DNA of 64,000 bases from Pycnococcus provasolii (taxonomy: Eukaryota; Chlorophyta; Pseudoscourfieldiophyceae; Pseudoscourfieldiales), in the NCBI GenBank assembly GCA_049487715.1, contig CP150575.1, positions 496,001 to 560,000 on the forward strand. The letters are read 5' to 3'. Below are positions 38,950 through 48,324 of the stretch, in pieces. The position numbers and the translations under genes were made by a program. Numbering within the stretch: position 1 is the first letter of the stretch; every line of letters begins with the position of its first letter. Below the pieces are notes generated by a model that was not told where the DNA came from, did not search any database, and was given only the letters and a program-made list of their open reading frames with translations.

Positions 38950-41526
38950 TCACACATACACACCGTCGTCTTGGCACTTGCCAAAGTCGCAACGCAAAAG
39001 CATGGCGAGACGATCGGCGATGGCCAAGCACCTCGCATCCACAAAGCTCGACGGATCGTGGCAGCCTCCGGCGGGCAAACGACCAGCCGCACGTTCGAGC
39101 GTTGCAAGCCACTCATTCGCACCAACAGCTTCCTCGTCATCCTCCACTGGGTACTGAAGCGCTTGCCTCCACTGGTCGTGCAGAAGTAGCCCGACGAGAC
39201 GAGCGTCGTGGCACATGGGTAGGTAGCGAGACGCGTCGGGCACGCATGTAAGACCCATGCAGGAGCACGATCGCCGATCGAATGGGCTTTTACCGGATGC
39301 AACCGCGTCAGAAGAGATCAAGGCGGAACACCACGACGGATATCCCGCTTTCGACTCCGTTTCGTCAAACTGACTCAATGCGATCGCGGGGAGGTGACGG
39401 CCGATGCGGCAGAGGCTTTCCACCGCGAGAGGGTTGAGCATCTGCGGCGGTAGGCTACCAGCACCCGACGCGAGCGCGTGCGCAACCGTGTCGTGAAACG
39501 AGCCGTCGTCGAATGACGCAATCGCCAGCACCGCTCGCCTCCAGCCATTTTGCCACACGTCATCGTCGGGCGCCATCAACGCGTCGAGGCGATGAATACA
39601 TGCAACGAGCACGCGCCTCGCATCCCGCGCCGCGTGAGAGGGCATGCGTGGGCGCTTTTGACGAAGCCGGGCGCAAGCGAGGCATGCGGCCCATCCGCCG
39701 AGTGCAAGCCAGACGACGCGATCTGACGCGTCGCCGCTGAAGAGCGCTGCCGCGGCTGTGGCGCACGCATGTGCCGGCGACGTGGACGTGGACGCGGCGC
39801 CGGCATCGGCGCCCGCCGTGTGCCGCGGCGCCGCCGTGGCCAGCCAGCCAATCGCTGCCAGCGCGACGTCCGTCAACACCACAGCGCTTGCACTTCGCTG
39901 AATGACGTCGCAGAGCGCGTGCGTGTGCGCCACCGCGGCAGCATCCGCTTCCGCTCCACTATCCGATTGCGGGAAGAGTCGTTCCACGTGCGCAATTCCC
40001 GACGTTGCATCTGACGCGAGTGCCAGGCGCTCGCTTGCACGTAGCAGCGCCGCGTGCGAGGAGTCCGCGCCGCTCACTTTCAGAACTCGGATGATGCGCT
40101 CGGCGTCGGTGGATGCTGCGCTGTCCACTGCGAGATCCTCCGGTGGCGACTTGTCCGCGGCACCGGCGGCGAGACCTACGCACCGCGCCGCGCTGGCAGC
40201 TGCGAGCAGCGACGCCGTGGCCGCGGCAGCGGATGCACCACGCGCACGAAGGACTCCTGCAGCAGTTTCCGCAGAGTCCGCGTCAGCATCGTCCAGAAAC
40301 GTCGCGGCGGCCGCTGACGCCGCAGCGTCGCGCACAGCCCTTGCGATTGGCGTCGTTGTCGCGGGCGCGTCGAGCGCACCTGGAAAGAGTGCTTTTGTAG
40401 CCTCGAGGACGGCATCAGCATCGCGCCTCCGCTTCGAGCCTACTACGTCCGCTTCATGCTTCTGAGCCCCGCATGCGGCAAGCACCGCGGCGACGTGTGC
40501 GAACTGTGCCTGCGATGCCGCATCCGAGATTGCCTGTGGAGTCCACGCAGCACTCGGATTGCGCGCAACCGCCATAAGCGCCATCGCACATCCGCTGTCA
40601 TCTCCCACGTGCGGTTGTGGTGCCGTGGGAGATGCGCCGGGTACCTCCTCCACCTGGCCCTGCTTCCTCCTCGTGGTGGGAAGCGCGCTCCACGATGCGT
40701 CATCCCTTGCCGACCGCGGTTGCGGCGAACCTGTCTGTGCATTTCGATCCTTCGCCGAGGCTTCCAGCGCAGCATTGAGGGCGTCGACGACTTTCTTCCG
40801 CGGCTCGACTGCGACAAACTTCTCGAACAGCAGCGCGTCACGGCACGCGGAGGCGTCCACACTTCCTCGTGATGAAGAGGCGATTTCTTCCGAGAATGCA
40901 AGGGCGTCGTCGTACTTGATGGTTGTCGTCGTCGCCGCCGTTCCACCGGCACCGTTTCGCGCAACTCCGTCGCGTGTGCATGCGGCTGCGAGAGCCGCCC
41001 TGACAGCCATTTGAGCGGGCAGCAGCTTGTGCACCGTACCTCGTCTTGCGAGCGCGCACGCAACGACGAACGCTCGGAGCGGCGCGGGCATGCCTCCCGC
41101 CTCGCACGCGATGCTGTCCACCTTCTCGGGCGTCCACACCGTATCTGCGCCATCTTCCGCAGCATCGATCGCCGCGGAAGCGCACAGCGCGAGCGTGCCT
41201 CTCTCTTTCGCGGACAATTTTCCAGGCACCGCGAGCAGCTCACGCGACGCGATGAAGGTTCCACCACCACCGGCACCACCGCCGCCGCCGCCGGCTGCTG
41301 CAGCTGCTGCTGCGGCTGCTGCGGCGGCAGGAGGAGACGTCGTGGACGGCGATGGTGCCAAGGCGGCGGCGATGGTGGCGTCGGCGCACTGCACGGCAAT
41401 GAGTCTTATGTGCGACGAGGAGGCGACATCCCAAGTTGGGCTTATTTCCGCCTCCCGCGCTTCTTGCGGGAGAGTGAGCAGGTACTCCCACCACACGCGA
41501 GGCGTTGGTGCGTCGGCGGCCGCCAT
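38950..41526 (-). CDS. Large Ala-rich helical protein, unknown
   Basis: This is 858 residues from ATG 41526 (MAAADAPTPRVWWEYLLTLP). No transmembrane segment or enzyme motif is visible. The protein is Ala-rich and mostly helical, with short repeated-looking helices that could form an irregular solenoid. A more conserved-looking Cys-containing C-terminus includes RRSCSCMGLTCVPDASRYLP and LLLHDQWRQALQYP. A Pro/Gly-rich low-complexity insert sits near residues 65-95. It converges with glycerate kinase, with only 62 bases between stops. The frame is uninterrupted over 2.5 kb, so the gene is real, but no function can be given. Confidence 0.75.
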   Translation of the reverse strand: MAAADAPTPRVWWEYLLTLPQEAREAEISPTWDVASSSHIRLIAVQCADATIAAALAPSPSTTSPPAAAAAAAAAAAAGGGGGGAGGGGTFIASRELLAVPGKLSAKERGTLALCASAAIDAAEDGADTVWTPEKVDSIACEAGGMPAPLRAFVVACALARRGTVHKLLPAQMAVRAALAAACTRDGVARNGAGGTAATTTTIKYDDALAFSEEIASSSRGSVDASACRDALLFEKFVAVEPRKKVVDALNAALEASAKDRNAQTGSPQPRSARDDASWSALPTTRRKQGQVEEVPGASPTAPQPHVGDDSGCAMALMAVARNPSAAWTPQAISDAASQAQFAHVAAVLAACGAQKHEADVVGSKRRRDADAVLEATKALFPGALDAPATTTPIARAVRDAAASAAAATFLDDADADSAETAAGVLRARGASAAAATASLLAAASAARCVGLAAGAADKSPPEDLAVDSAASTDAERIIRVLKVSGADSSHAALLRASERLALASDATSGIAHVERLFPQSDSGAEADAAAVAHTHALCDVIQRSASAVVLTDVALAAIGWLATAAPRHTAGADAGAASTSTSPAHACATAAAALFSGDASDRVVWLALGGWAACLACARLRQKRPRMPSHAARDARRVLVACIHRLDALMAPDDDVWQNGWRRAVLAIASFDDGSFHDTVAHALASGAGSLPPQMLNPLAVESLCRIGRHLPAIALSQFDETESKAGYPSWCSALISSDAVASGKSPFDRRSCSCMGLTCVPDASRYLPMCHDARLVGLLLHDQWRQALQYPVEDDEEAVGANEWLATLERAAGRLPAGGCHDPSSFVDARCLAIADRLAMLLRCDFGKCQDDGVYV

Positions 41527-41672
41527 AGATATATTTAATATTCGGCAAGTGCAGAGGAACCCGAAAAACCCAACCCCGAAACCCAACCCCCTTCTGCGAG
41601 CCCCATCCAAAAACAGCTCTTTAAAAACGTTACGTTACAGCGGCTTACAGCTTGCACTTCTCGACCACCCTA

Positions 41673-43187
41673 CTAGAGAGCGCGCGGGTCGAGCGTGGCG
41701 TGCTTGATGCCCTTGCGGTCGTACGTGTACGTCACGTGCAGCAGCCCGCTCGACCGGCCAAGCGACACGCTGGGATAGCTAAACTCCGGGCCCATGGACT
41801 GGCCTTGTTGCAGCTTTGTTTTCGTCGCATCTTCGAGCACGCAAGCAACGCGCCAGCTATCGAGGTTGCGCGTGCCGCTCACGCTCACCACCAGACGACT
41901 GCGGCTGTACGCGTCGTCGCTCTTGACGCTGTTGTCCGATCGGCTGCGCGGATCCCAGTCGTTGTGCACGACGACAAGCCGGCCGTCGGGCAGCATAGTG
42001 GCGTCCAGGCCACTGTTTGGGCATGGAACGGCGATTGCCCTCGCCGGCTTGACCCAAACGCTGCCCACGCGATTCTCGCTCACGGCCATCACGGCGTACT
42101 TCTTCCCCGGGTAGATCATGCGCTTGCGATTCTTCGGGTCCCGGTGCGGGTCAACCTTACGCTGCGTTCGAATGTCGTAGTCCGTCGCCGAGCGCGCCAC
42201 CAGCGCGAGCAGTTGCGTTTCAGGATGCACGAAAAGCGAAGGCTGGATGGCGTTGCCGTCGTACGGAACGGGGCCGTATCGCGTCCAGCTCGACGCTCGG
42301 TTATCGTACGCGTCGACGAACAGCTGCCACTTGCGCTCGCGACCTCCCGTCGCGGTTGCCTTGCCGTACTCCTCCGTGGACGCGCCGCACAGCAAGCTCC
42401 ACGCGTTTCTATCGGCGCTGGGCAGATCGTGCCACACGACGATGGGCGCGTTCTTCGCGCCGCAGGTGATGCCTTTCGGCAGGCTCTGCTCGCTGCCGAA
42501 CGACTTGCCGCCGTCGTCGCTTCGCACGTAGTATCCCGCCCATTCGCTCGGGCTTGGACCGCGCTTGTAAAACAGAAGCGTCGTGCCGTTTGGTAGGTGC
42601 GCGAGCGCCGGATTCCACGTGGACATCTGGCCCTTGCACTTCGTCTCGAGCTTGCGGCCGCACGTTACGGGTGAGCTGTCGACGGCATCGACGACACGCC
42701 TCGGTGGCGTCCACTGGCTGCTATTCGACTCGCCCGCACGTGGCATGCGCAGAGTGCTTCTGTACACAGCGACGTCCGGCGCGTTCTCCTCGGTTCCCTG
42801 AAACCACGTTGCGACGAAGTCTCCGTCAGCCGAGGTCTCGACGATCGTCGACGCGTGGCATTCGTACGGCTGGCCGGCTGTGGTGCCCGGCTTGCGCACG
42901 AATCGCTCGGCGATTATGGCACGTCGACTCGTCGTGAGGCTTGGCGGCAAGGCGTCGTTCGCGGCGTGCGCTTTCGAGCTCTTCGACGAGCCACCGCGCA
43001 AGGTTGGCCCACTCCCACCCTTCGGCGAGTACTCCGCATGGTGGCCGGTGCGGTACGAAGCGTGCAGGAAAGGAAGCTTGTCGAGGTCGGAGGCCGCTAA
43101 GCATGGACGGACGGTGATGGCTGCTAGGCACAATAGAAGAAGCACAGCAGCGACGCGCATCGTCGTCGTCGTCGGCGGCGGCGGCAT
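41673..43187 (-). CDS. Secreted sialidase-superfamily (BNR/Asp-box) protein
   Basis: The chosen ATG 43187 gives 504 residues with a clean signal peptide (MRVAAVLLLLCLAAITVRPC lies 9 residues in, so ATG 43160 is also possible). The mature part is a beta-propeller: an Asp-box in RSDDGGKSF, conserved blocks ATWFQGTEENAPDVAVYRS, WNPALAHLPNGTTLLFYKRG and IVVWHDLPSADRNAWSL, and late blocks DATMLPDGRLVVVHNDWDPR and YPSVSLGRSSGLLHVTYTYD. Bacterial and plant homologues are glycoside hydrolase-like exo-sialidases. A secreted or wall glycan substrate is inferred; sialic acid itself is unlikely in algae. Confidence 0.85.
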   Translation of the reverse strand: MPPPPTTTTMRVAAVLLLLCLAAITVRPCLAASDLDKLPFLHASYRTGHHAEYSPKGGSGPTLRGGSSKSSKAHAANDALPPSLTTSRRAIIAERFVRKPGTTAGQPYECHASTIVETSADGDFVATWFQGTEENAPDVAVYRSTLRMPRAGESNSSQWTPPRRVVDAVDSSPVTCGRKLETKCKGQMSTWNPALAHLPNGTTLLFYKRGPSPSEWAGYYVRSDDGGKSFGSEQSLPKGITCGAKNAPIVVWHDLPSADRNAWSLLCGASTEEYGKATATGGRERKWQLFVDAYDNRASSWTRYGPVPYDGNAIQPSLFVHPETQLLALVARSATDYDIRTQRKVDPHRDPKNRKRMIYPGKKYAVMAVSENRVGSVWVKPARAIAVPCPNSGLDATMLPDGRLVVVHNDWDPRSRSDNSVKSDDAYSRSRLVVSVSGTRNLDSWRVACVLEDATKTKLQQGQSMGPEFSYPSVSLGRSSGLLHVTYTYDRKGIKHATLDPRAL

Positions 43188-43331
43188 CCCCAACGCGTGC
43201 GCGCGTGCGTTGACTTGTCGGAACGGGACCGATCGACGGATCCCGGTAGACTTACTTCTTCGAGGGGGCGGGGGCGATTGGGGTTTTGGGGTCGGACAGA
43301 AGAAAGCCAACAGAAGTGTTACTGAGTACAT

Positions 43332-44528
43332 TCAGAAAGAAATGGCATCCACAGACTCGTCCTCCTCCAGCTGCGTCTGCGGCTCCACGCCCTGCTCATT
43401 CGCGAAGAGGTTCTTCAGGTTGACGAACGATAGGCGAGACACGTCGCGAAGCACCAAGTCCGCCGACCCTAGCTCGTACGTCGGCTGACACGGTCCCGGA
43501 ACCACGACGCACTTCATGCCCGCGTCGTGCGCGCCTTCGATGTGCGCGTTGCTCGTTCCGAACACCACGCAGCGCACGGGCGGCCTTTCGATGAGCGTGC
43601 TTGCATAGTTGTACAGGTCGAGCCTGTCGTAGAAGTCCTCCGCGGCAACGAGGTGCTCGGAGAGGTGCTCGACTCCCGCGGCGGCGAGCGCGCTCTGCAC
43701 GTCAGCGCGTGGGCGCGTGGAGGCGACGCACACGGGTGCGTCCGCCTCGTGCAGTGTGTTGAGGAATTCCACCATGCCAGGCTGAAGCACGTCCACCTTG
43801 TCAGCCTGAAGGTTCCTGAATATGTTCTCCTTGACTTCGGACATGCGACGCACGGCGCTGGGCTCGCGCGCCCAGTGAAAGATTTCGCTCACGGCGACGT
43901 CGTTGCGCGCGTTCACCGCGCGGTCGAGCTGAAATTTGAGCGGCGGCGTCTTTCCTAGTTCCTCCGCCGCCATGAGCCACGCGGTTCGCTGGTCCGCCTC
44001 CTTGTTGGATAGCAGCACGCCGTCGAGTTCGACGATGGCGCCGAGCCACGCGGTTCCGAGCCGGTTGAGTCTCTGCAGAGGGTTGGCGAGCGAGGGATCG
44101 TCCGCGACGTTCTCGAGTATGCGCTGCTGCTGCTGCTGCTGCTGCTGCGTCGACGACGACGTGGACGTGGACGGCGGCTCAGGTACTGATGCCGAGCTTC
44201 TGTCCGGCTGCTGCGCGTACTGCAGACTTGATTGTCTCTGGTACGCGACGGTGAGGTTGGGTATGAAGCTGTTGTTTGGGCTTGACGAAGACGGCCCTGT
44301 ATTTTGTGAGGCGTGTTCGAAGTACCTCGCTGGCGTGGTGATGACTCTGCTTATGTTTCTTCTTCTTGAAGATCGCACGGCACTTAGCGAGCGCGCGACC
44401 CACGACGAGTTGAACTGTTGCGAGATTTGAGAAATCCCCCCAGACGAAGACGACGACAGTTTTAAATCAGCAGGAGGAGGAGGAACCACCCCATTAACCA
44501 CCAAGTTTGAAGATGGACGCACCCGCAC
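43332..44528 (-). CDS. HAD-like phosphatase, plastid PYRP2-like, diverged nucleophile
   Basis: The frame ends at 43332 and is open to beyond 44528, but there is no in-frame ATG before the domain, so a first exon is missing. The N-terminal part is Ser/Arg-rich (SLSAVRSSRRRNISRV), fitting a transit peptide, with a poly-Gln run (44126-44149). The HAD domain has GAIVELDGVLLSNKEAD, VASTRPRADVQSAL and VVFGTSNAHIEGAHDAGMKC, most like plant PYRP2, a phosphatase of riboflavin synthesis. The usual DxD motif reads ELD: the nucleophile Asp is Glu while the second Asp stays. Activity is therefore uncertain. Its stop abuts the sialidase-like gene's upstream region. Confidence 0.7.
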   Translation of the reverse strand: MRVRPSSNLVVNGVVPPPPADLKLSSSSSGGISQISQQFNSSWVARSLSAVRSSRRRNISRVITTPARYFEHASQNTGPSSSSPNNSFIPNLTVAYQRQSSLQYAQQPDRSSASVPEPPSTSTSSSTQQQQQQQQRILENVADDPSLANPLQRLNRLGTAWLGAIVELDGVLLSNKEADQRTAWLMAAEELGKTPPLKFQLDRAVNARNDVAVSEIFHWAREPSAVRRMSEVKENIFRNLQADKVDVLQPGMVEFLNTLHEADAPVCVASTRPRADVQSALAAAGVEHLSEHLVAAEDFYDRLDLYNYASTLIERPPVRCVVFGTSNAHIEGAHDAGMKCVVVPGPCQPTYELGSADLVLRDVSRLSFVNLKNLFANEQGVEPQTQLEEDESVDAISF

Positions 44529-45196
44529 ACCCCCAAGAGAAGGAGCAACCCCACCGCCAAGACCTGAAGTGTGCCCTGAAGAGGCAGGTGGGCCAGGATG
44601 CCGCCTCAGTCGTGAACGTTGGCGTCATGGTCGTGAGCATGGAGTGCGAATGGGAAGGAGCGCGGAGGGACGTGTTCGGGGCCCGGAGGTTGAGGACCTG
44701 GGAGGGGAGGAGGGGAAGCAGTTCAGGGAAGGGAAGGGAAGGGCTTGGATCCCGGGCCCGAACCCGGGGGGTTGATTCAACGCGTTGAGGTTTGTTCTTC
44801 CGGGGGAATCCGGGGATCGCTGTTCAACCACAGACCACAGAGAAGGAAAGCACCGATGACCGAAGCACGCGTCCTTCAGATTTTTCCTCTCCCCTTCTCC
44901 TGGCACCAGGAGGACGGACAAGTTACTTAGAACTTTAGGGTTACGGGTTTTAGGGTTTTATTTTAGGGGTTTTGGTTTGGTTGGTTTGGTTGGGGTTTGG
45001 TTGGTTTGGGACTTTGGGGTTTAGGTGTTTTGTTTTTGTCATGTTTTGGGGCTTTGCCTGGGTCTCCTTCTCCTTCGACAGATTGTGCTTTTTTTTGGGG
45101 GGGGTTGTTTTTTGGCGTTATTATTTTTCTTCCCGTCTCTCCTCTCTTCTCTTTCCAGCAGTTACATATTTCCGCAAGCAAGAAAGAATTCTGCAC
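44529..45196. promoter_or_regulatory. Intergenic region with degenerate TTAGGG/T-G rich repeats
   Basis: Nothing coding is supported apart from the unknown first exon of the HAD gene. 44930-45050 is a run of TTTAGGG, GGTTTTGG and TTTGGTTGG units. A pyrimidine-rich stretch leads up to the start codon at 45197. Confidence 0.5.
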
Positions 45197-46021
45197 ATGG
45201 CGTCGTCCGTGAAGACTCTTCGTGTGAAAATCGCGCACGGCGACCTGCGCCACGACGCAAACACGCTCACGGGGTTCGTGGAACTCAGTGTGAACGCCGA
45301 CGGATCAGATACCATCGAAGATATCAAGAAGAAAATTGCGGTACGTTCTGTTTTGTTCGTCCTCTTAAGAGCCTTTTTTTTTCTCTTTTAAAGTGGATGT
45401 GCGTTACTCACATTATCCACACCCAAATGAATACAAAAAAAATACTAGGCAACGACGTCGGACGCCATCACGTACGACCAGCTTTTACTGGAGTTTGGGC
45501 CCAACGAAACCAAGTACGGGAAGACGTTCTACGACGACCCCGCGCACGACGAAACCGCGCTGACGCTCGGAGACTACTCCGCACTTCACTGGATTGAGAA
45601 GTTCCCGCACTGGTATCTGCTCGCTCGACTCATACCGCCCGCGCCACCCATACCCGGATACGCAGCGCACAGGGCGGCGGCGCTGGGGAAAAACGAAGAC
45701 CCGGACAAGGCGATTGAGGCGGCTATCCAGAAGGGCGAACTCCTTAAAATGGAGGACTACCCCGCGCCGTGGGGAAAGGCGCCGAAGCAGCCGTCTCTGC
45801 CGAAGATCTTCGAGCCTATCGCGGACCCAGACGAAGATGGACGCGTCTCAGGACCGAGCAGCTTTGGGCTTGGCGGAGAAGGGTCGTTCATCAAAACGGC
45901 AGGTGCGATGGCACCTGACGGAAAGAGGCTAGGTTACTCAGACATCACCAGCACACCGACGCCCATGAAGGCGGGTGCGTTAGAAACGCCGCATGACAAC
46001 GTCGCTGGACGCAAGCAGTAA
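45197..46021 (+). CDS. Ubiquitin-like N-domain protein, two exons, unknown
   Basis: Exon 1 is 45197-45340 and exon 2 is 45449-46021, separated by a 108-base GTACGT..TACTAG intron in phase 0, giving 238 residues. Residues 1 to about 100 have the spacing of a ubiquitin-like fold (TLRVKIAHGDLRHD, DTIEDIKKKIAATTSDAITY, LTLGDYSALHWIEKFPHWYL). The remainder is Pro-rich with LIPPAPPIPGYAAHRAA and a disordered tail. Lack of a targeting peptide or C-terminal Gly-Gly argues against a modifier. It might be a subunit of an organelle complex, but I cannot name it. Confidence 0.75.
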
Positions 46022-46104
46022 GGCGTTCTTTGTATTGCAAAACAGAAAAAGAAAAAAAAACGATTTCATCTCTAGAAACTTACATACACACATACACGTC
46101 GTCA

Positions 46105-46332
46105 TCACGTCTCCTTTTTCTGTTTCGTCACGTCTCCTTCAGTTTCATCCCCACCACCACCTCCACCACCTCCTCCTTCTCCTCCTTCTCCGCCACCGCC
46201 ATAGATGGCATAGATGACGTAGACGAGCTGGAGCGCCGCGGCTAGGACGAGTCCGCACGTGATGAGGTTATCGACGAGAAGAGCGTGGGCGTGCGCGTCT
46301 TCGGCAAACGCGTGTGTGAGCAGAGGCGCCAT
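46105..46332 (-). CDS. Small 75-residue single-pass membrane protein
   Basis: ATG 46332 (context GCATGGC) opens MAPLLTHAFAEDAHAHALLV. One membrane helix follows (LITCGLVLAAALQLVYVIYA), then a Gly/Glu-rich tail encoded by a (CCACCT)n-like repeat and a charged end. It diverges from the next gene with 122 bases between starts and is tail-to-tail with the Ubl-like gene. No family can be assigned from so little; the Kozak-like start and gene spacing support it. Confidence 0.5.
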   Translation of the reverse strand: MAPLLTHAFAEDAHAHALLVDNLITCGLVLAAALQLVYVIYAIYGGGGEGGEGGGGGGGGGDETEGDVTKQKKET

Positions 46333-46454
46333 GCACGCATACCTTACTAAGAACGACGACTCCAAAGGCAAAGCGCGAGGGGGAAAAAAAGCGGACAAAA
46401 TTTTCGGGGTTTGACTTCGCCAGTCCCGCACTTTTCTGTTCTGTTCGGACAGCC

Positions 46455-48158
46455 ATGGCCAACGTGGCGCCTCCGTCCTCCTCCCACTCCCCCTCCCAGC
46501 CGCCGCCTCCCTCGGCGTCAGCCGACCGGACTCAGACGCAGTTCGCGCACGGCAGACGCAGGGTATCGCGTGGCTCCGTGGAACGCCGGCCTGCTCCCTC
46601 GCTCGCCTCGCACGACGCGCAGTCACCGAGTCAGAACGGCGACGCGCCGTCGTGCTCAGCCACGCCTCCTTTGGCGACGTCGTTGGAACTGGAATCAGCA
46701 GACGGCAGCCACCTTCCGTGCGTGCAGGAGTGCGTGTCGCGCTGCAGCGGAAACAACAGCCTCCCCGGCAGCACCAGCTTGTGGGGAGAGAAGTTTGACC
46801 AACGCACCGTACTCACCGTACTCACAACCTTCTTGCTCACCGCGTTTGTGACGTACCTCTATTCCAGACGCAGCGGCAGGAGCAGAGAAAGAACGGCAAG
46901 TTCAACGCCAGAAAAGGAGGAAAGCGGCGCCGTGAAGGCGAAATCGAACGAAAATGAAACGCCAGACGCAGGAGCAACACCGACAACGTCGTCCTCGTCT
47001 CTGGCACGAGCACTTGCCCATGCCGTGGACGCCGTGCCTCTTTCGACGGAACAGCGCGCCGCCCTTTCCGGCGCTCTGGAAGGTGCCATGCTGCCGCACG
47101 AAATCGCCGCATTTCGCAACGCCCTGCCACCTCCTGATGAGAAAGTCATCATCGAACAGAATCACGAGACGAGCCAGTGGCACCTACCCTTGTCTCCGCT
47201 GCGTGGTGACAACTCGCCGACGACGTCATTCACGCTGACAAACAACAACAACGATGACGACGGCGACGGCGACAACGGCGCCGAAACGTGGGAACTCGCA
47301 CGTACGCCGCCTCCTAATGCACGCACGCTCGCACGCACGCCTGGATCTTCGGATGCCAACGTGCTCTGTTCTCCCGAGCTTGCAGTCACGGCATTCTTCA
47401 AGGCGAAGGAGTACACGCAGCGCGAGCGACACCACGCGGCGGAGCTGATGCAACAGGAGGCGGCGAATGCGACGCGACGGCATACCGCAGATGCCGCGCA
47501 CGCAACCGCGCACGCAACCGCCAAGGGAAGCGAGGCGGCGGCGAGGCATGCTGACGCATTTTCCGCGGCGGAGGAGCGTCGGCGCGAGGAGATTCGCATT
47601 GCGGAGGTGGAGGCGGCGCTCGCGGACGATCTCGCAGTCGGCGTCTGTGTGGCGCTCGTTGTGCTCGGTGCCTTCGCGATGCGTGCGAGGGGTGAGGACG
47701 GTGGACCCGTGCTCGCTTGTGCCGCGGGAGCCGCGACGCGGCTTGCGGCGGTGCTGCCAGGAGCGATGCACGCGCCCGTGGCGCGCGCCGTGCTGAGCGC
47801 CTGCCGCGCTGCGCACGTTGCGGCGTCTTGGGCAAGCTTCGCGCTACTGGCGAGCGTGTGCGCAGGGGCTGTCTACAGGCAGAGTCCTCGCGGCGAGCCG
47901 AGCGCCGCGCGTGACGCTGCCGTGCTCGGCGCGCTCGGCATGCTGGGCGGCATGCTTGGCGGCGCGGGCATCGCGAGCTGCGGTGGCGCGCCTGGAGCCT
48001 GGCGCGCCACCTGGATGGTGTTCTGCGCCGCGCACTGGTTTGCGCGCACGCTTCGAAGAAGTCTGGCGAAGGACGGCGCACTGTGGGCGCTCGCGAGACT
48101 GGTGCTCGCTCTCGTCCTGCCGTCGCTGTGCGCGAGCGCGCCGTTCGCCAGCTTGTAA
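46455..48158 (+). CDS. Multi-pass membrane protein, unknown
   Basis: This is 567 residues from ATG 46455 (MANVAPPSSSHSPSQPPPPS). A disordered N-terminus with a Cys-containing stretch leads to a membrane helix near 116-136 (TVLTVLTTFLLTAFVTYLYS). A soluble region follows (VDAVPLSTEQRAALSGALEG and MLPHEIAAFRNALPP), then an Ala/His coiled coil and, from about residue 392, four or five hydrophobic segments (VGVCVALVVLGAF, WASFALLASVCAGAVY, LGMLGGMLGGAGIASC, LARLVLALVLPSLC). The order, coiled coil then a membrane block, vaguely recalls plant CPR5, but I would not assign it. Confidence 0.7.
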   Translation: MANVAPPSSSHSPSQPPPPSASADRTQTQFAHGRRRVSRGSVERRPAPSLASHDAQSPSQNGDAPSCSATPPLATSLELESADGSHLPCVQECVSRCSGNNSLPGSTSLWGEKFDQRTVLTVLTTFLLTAFVTYLYSRRSGRSRERTASSTPEKEESGAVKAKSNENETPDAGATPTTSSSSLARALAHAVDAVPLSTEQRAALSGALEGAMLPHEIAAFRNALPPPDEKVIIEQNHETSQWHLPLSPLRGDNSPTTSFTLTNNNNDDDGDGDNGAETWELARTPPPNARTLARTPGSSDANVLCSPELAVTAFFKAKEYTQRERHHAAELMQQEAANATRRHTADAAHATAHATAKGSEAAARHADAFSAAEERRREEIRIAEVEAALADDLAVGVCVALVVLGAFAMRARGEDGGPVLACAAGAATRLAAVLPGAMHAPVARAVLSACRAAHVAASWASFALLASVCAGAVYRQSPRGEPSAARDAAVLGALGMLGGMLGGAGIASCGGAPGAWRATWMVFCAAHWFARTLRRSLAKDGALWALARLVLALVLPSLCASAPFASL

Positions 48159-48324
48159 CATGTTACGATACGTAGACTATGTTTAGGGTATTACGATAGG
48201 GCTAGCTAGGGTTAGACCCCCGGGCCCGGAAAAAGGCGCCTCGCCTTTTTCCCTTTTTCCCTGTTTCCCTGTTCCGCCGGGCGTCCAAACTCCGAGGCTG
48301 TTCACGTACTGTACTTCTCGCGAA

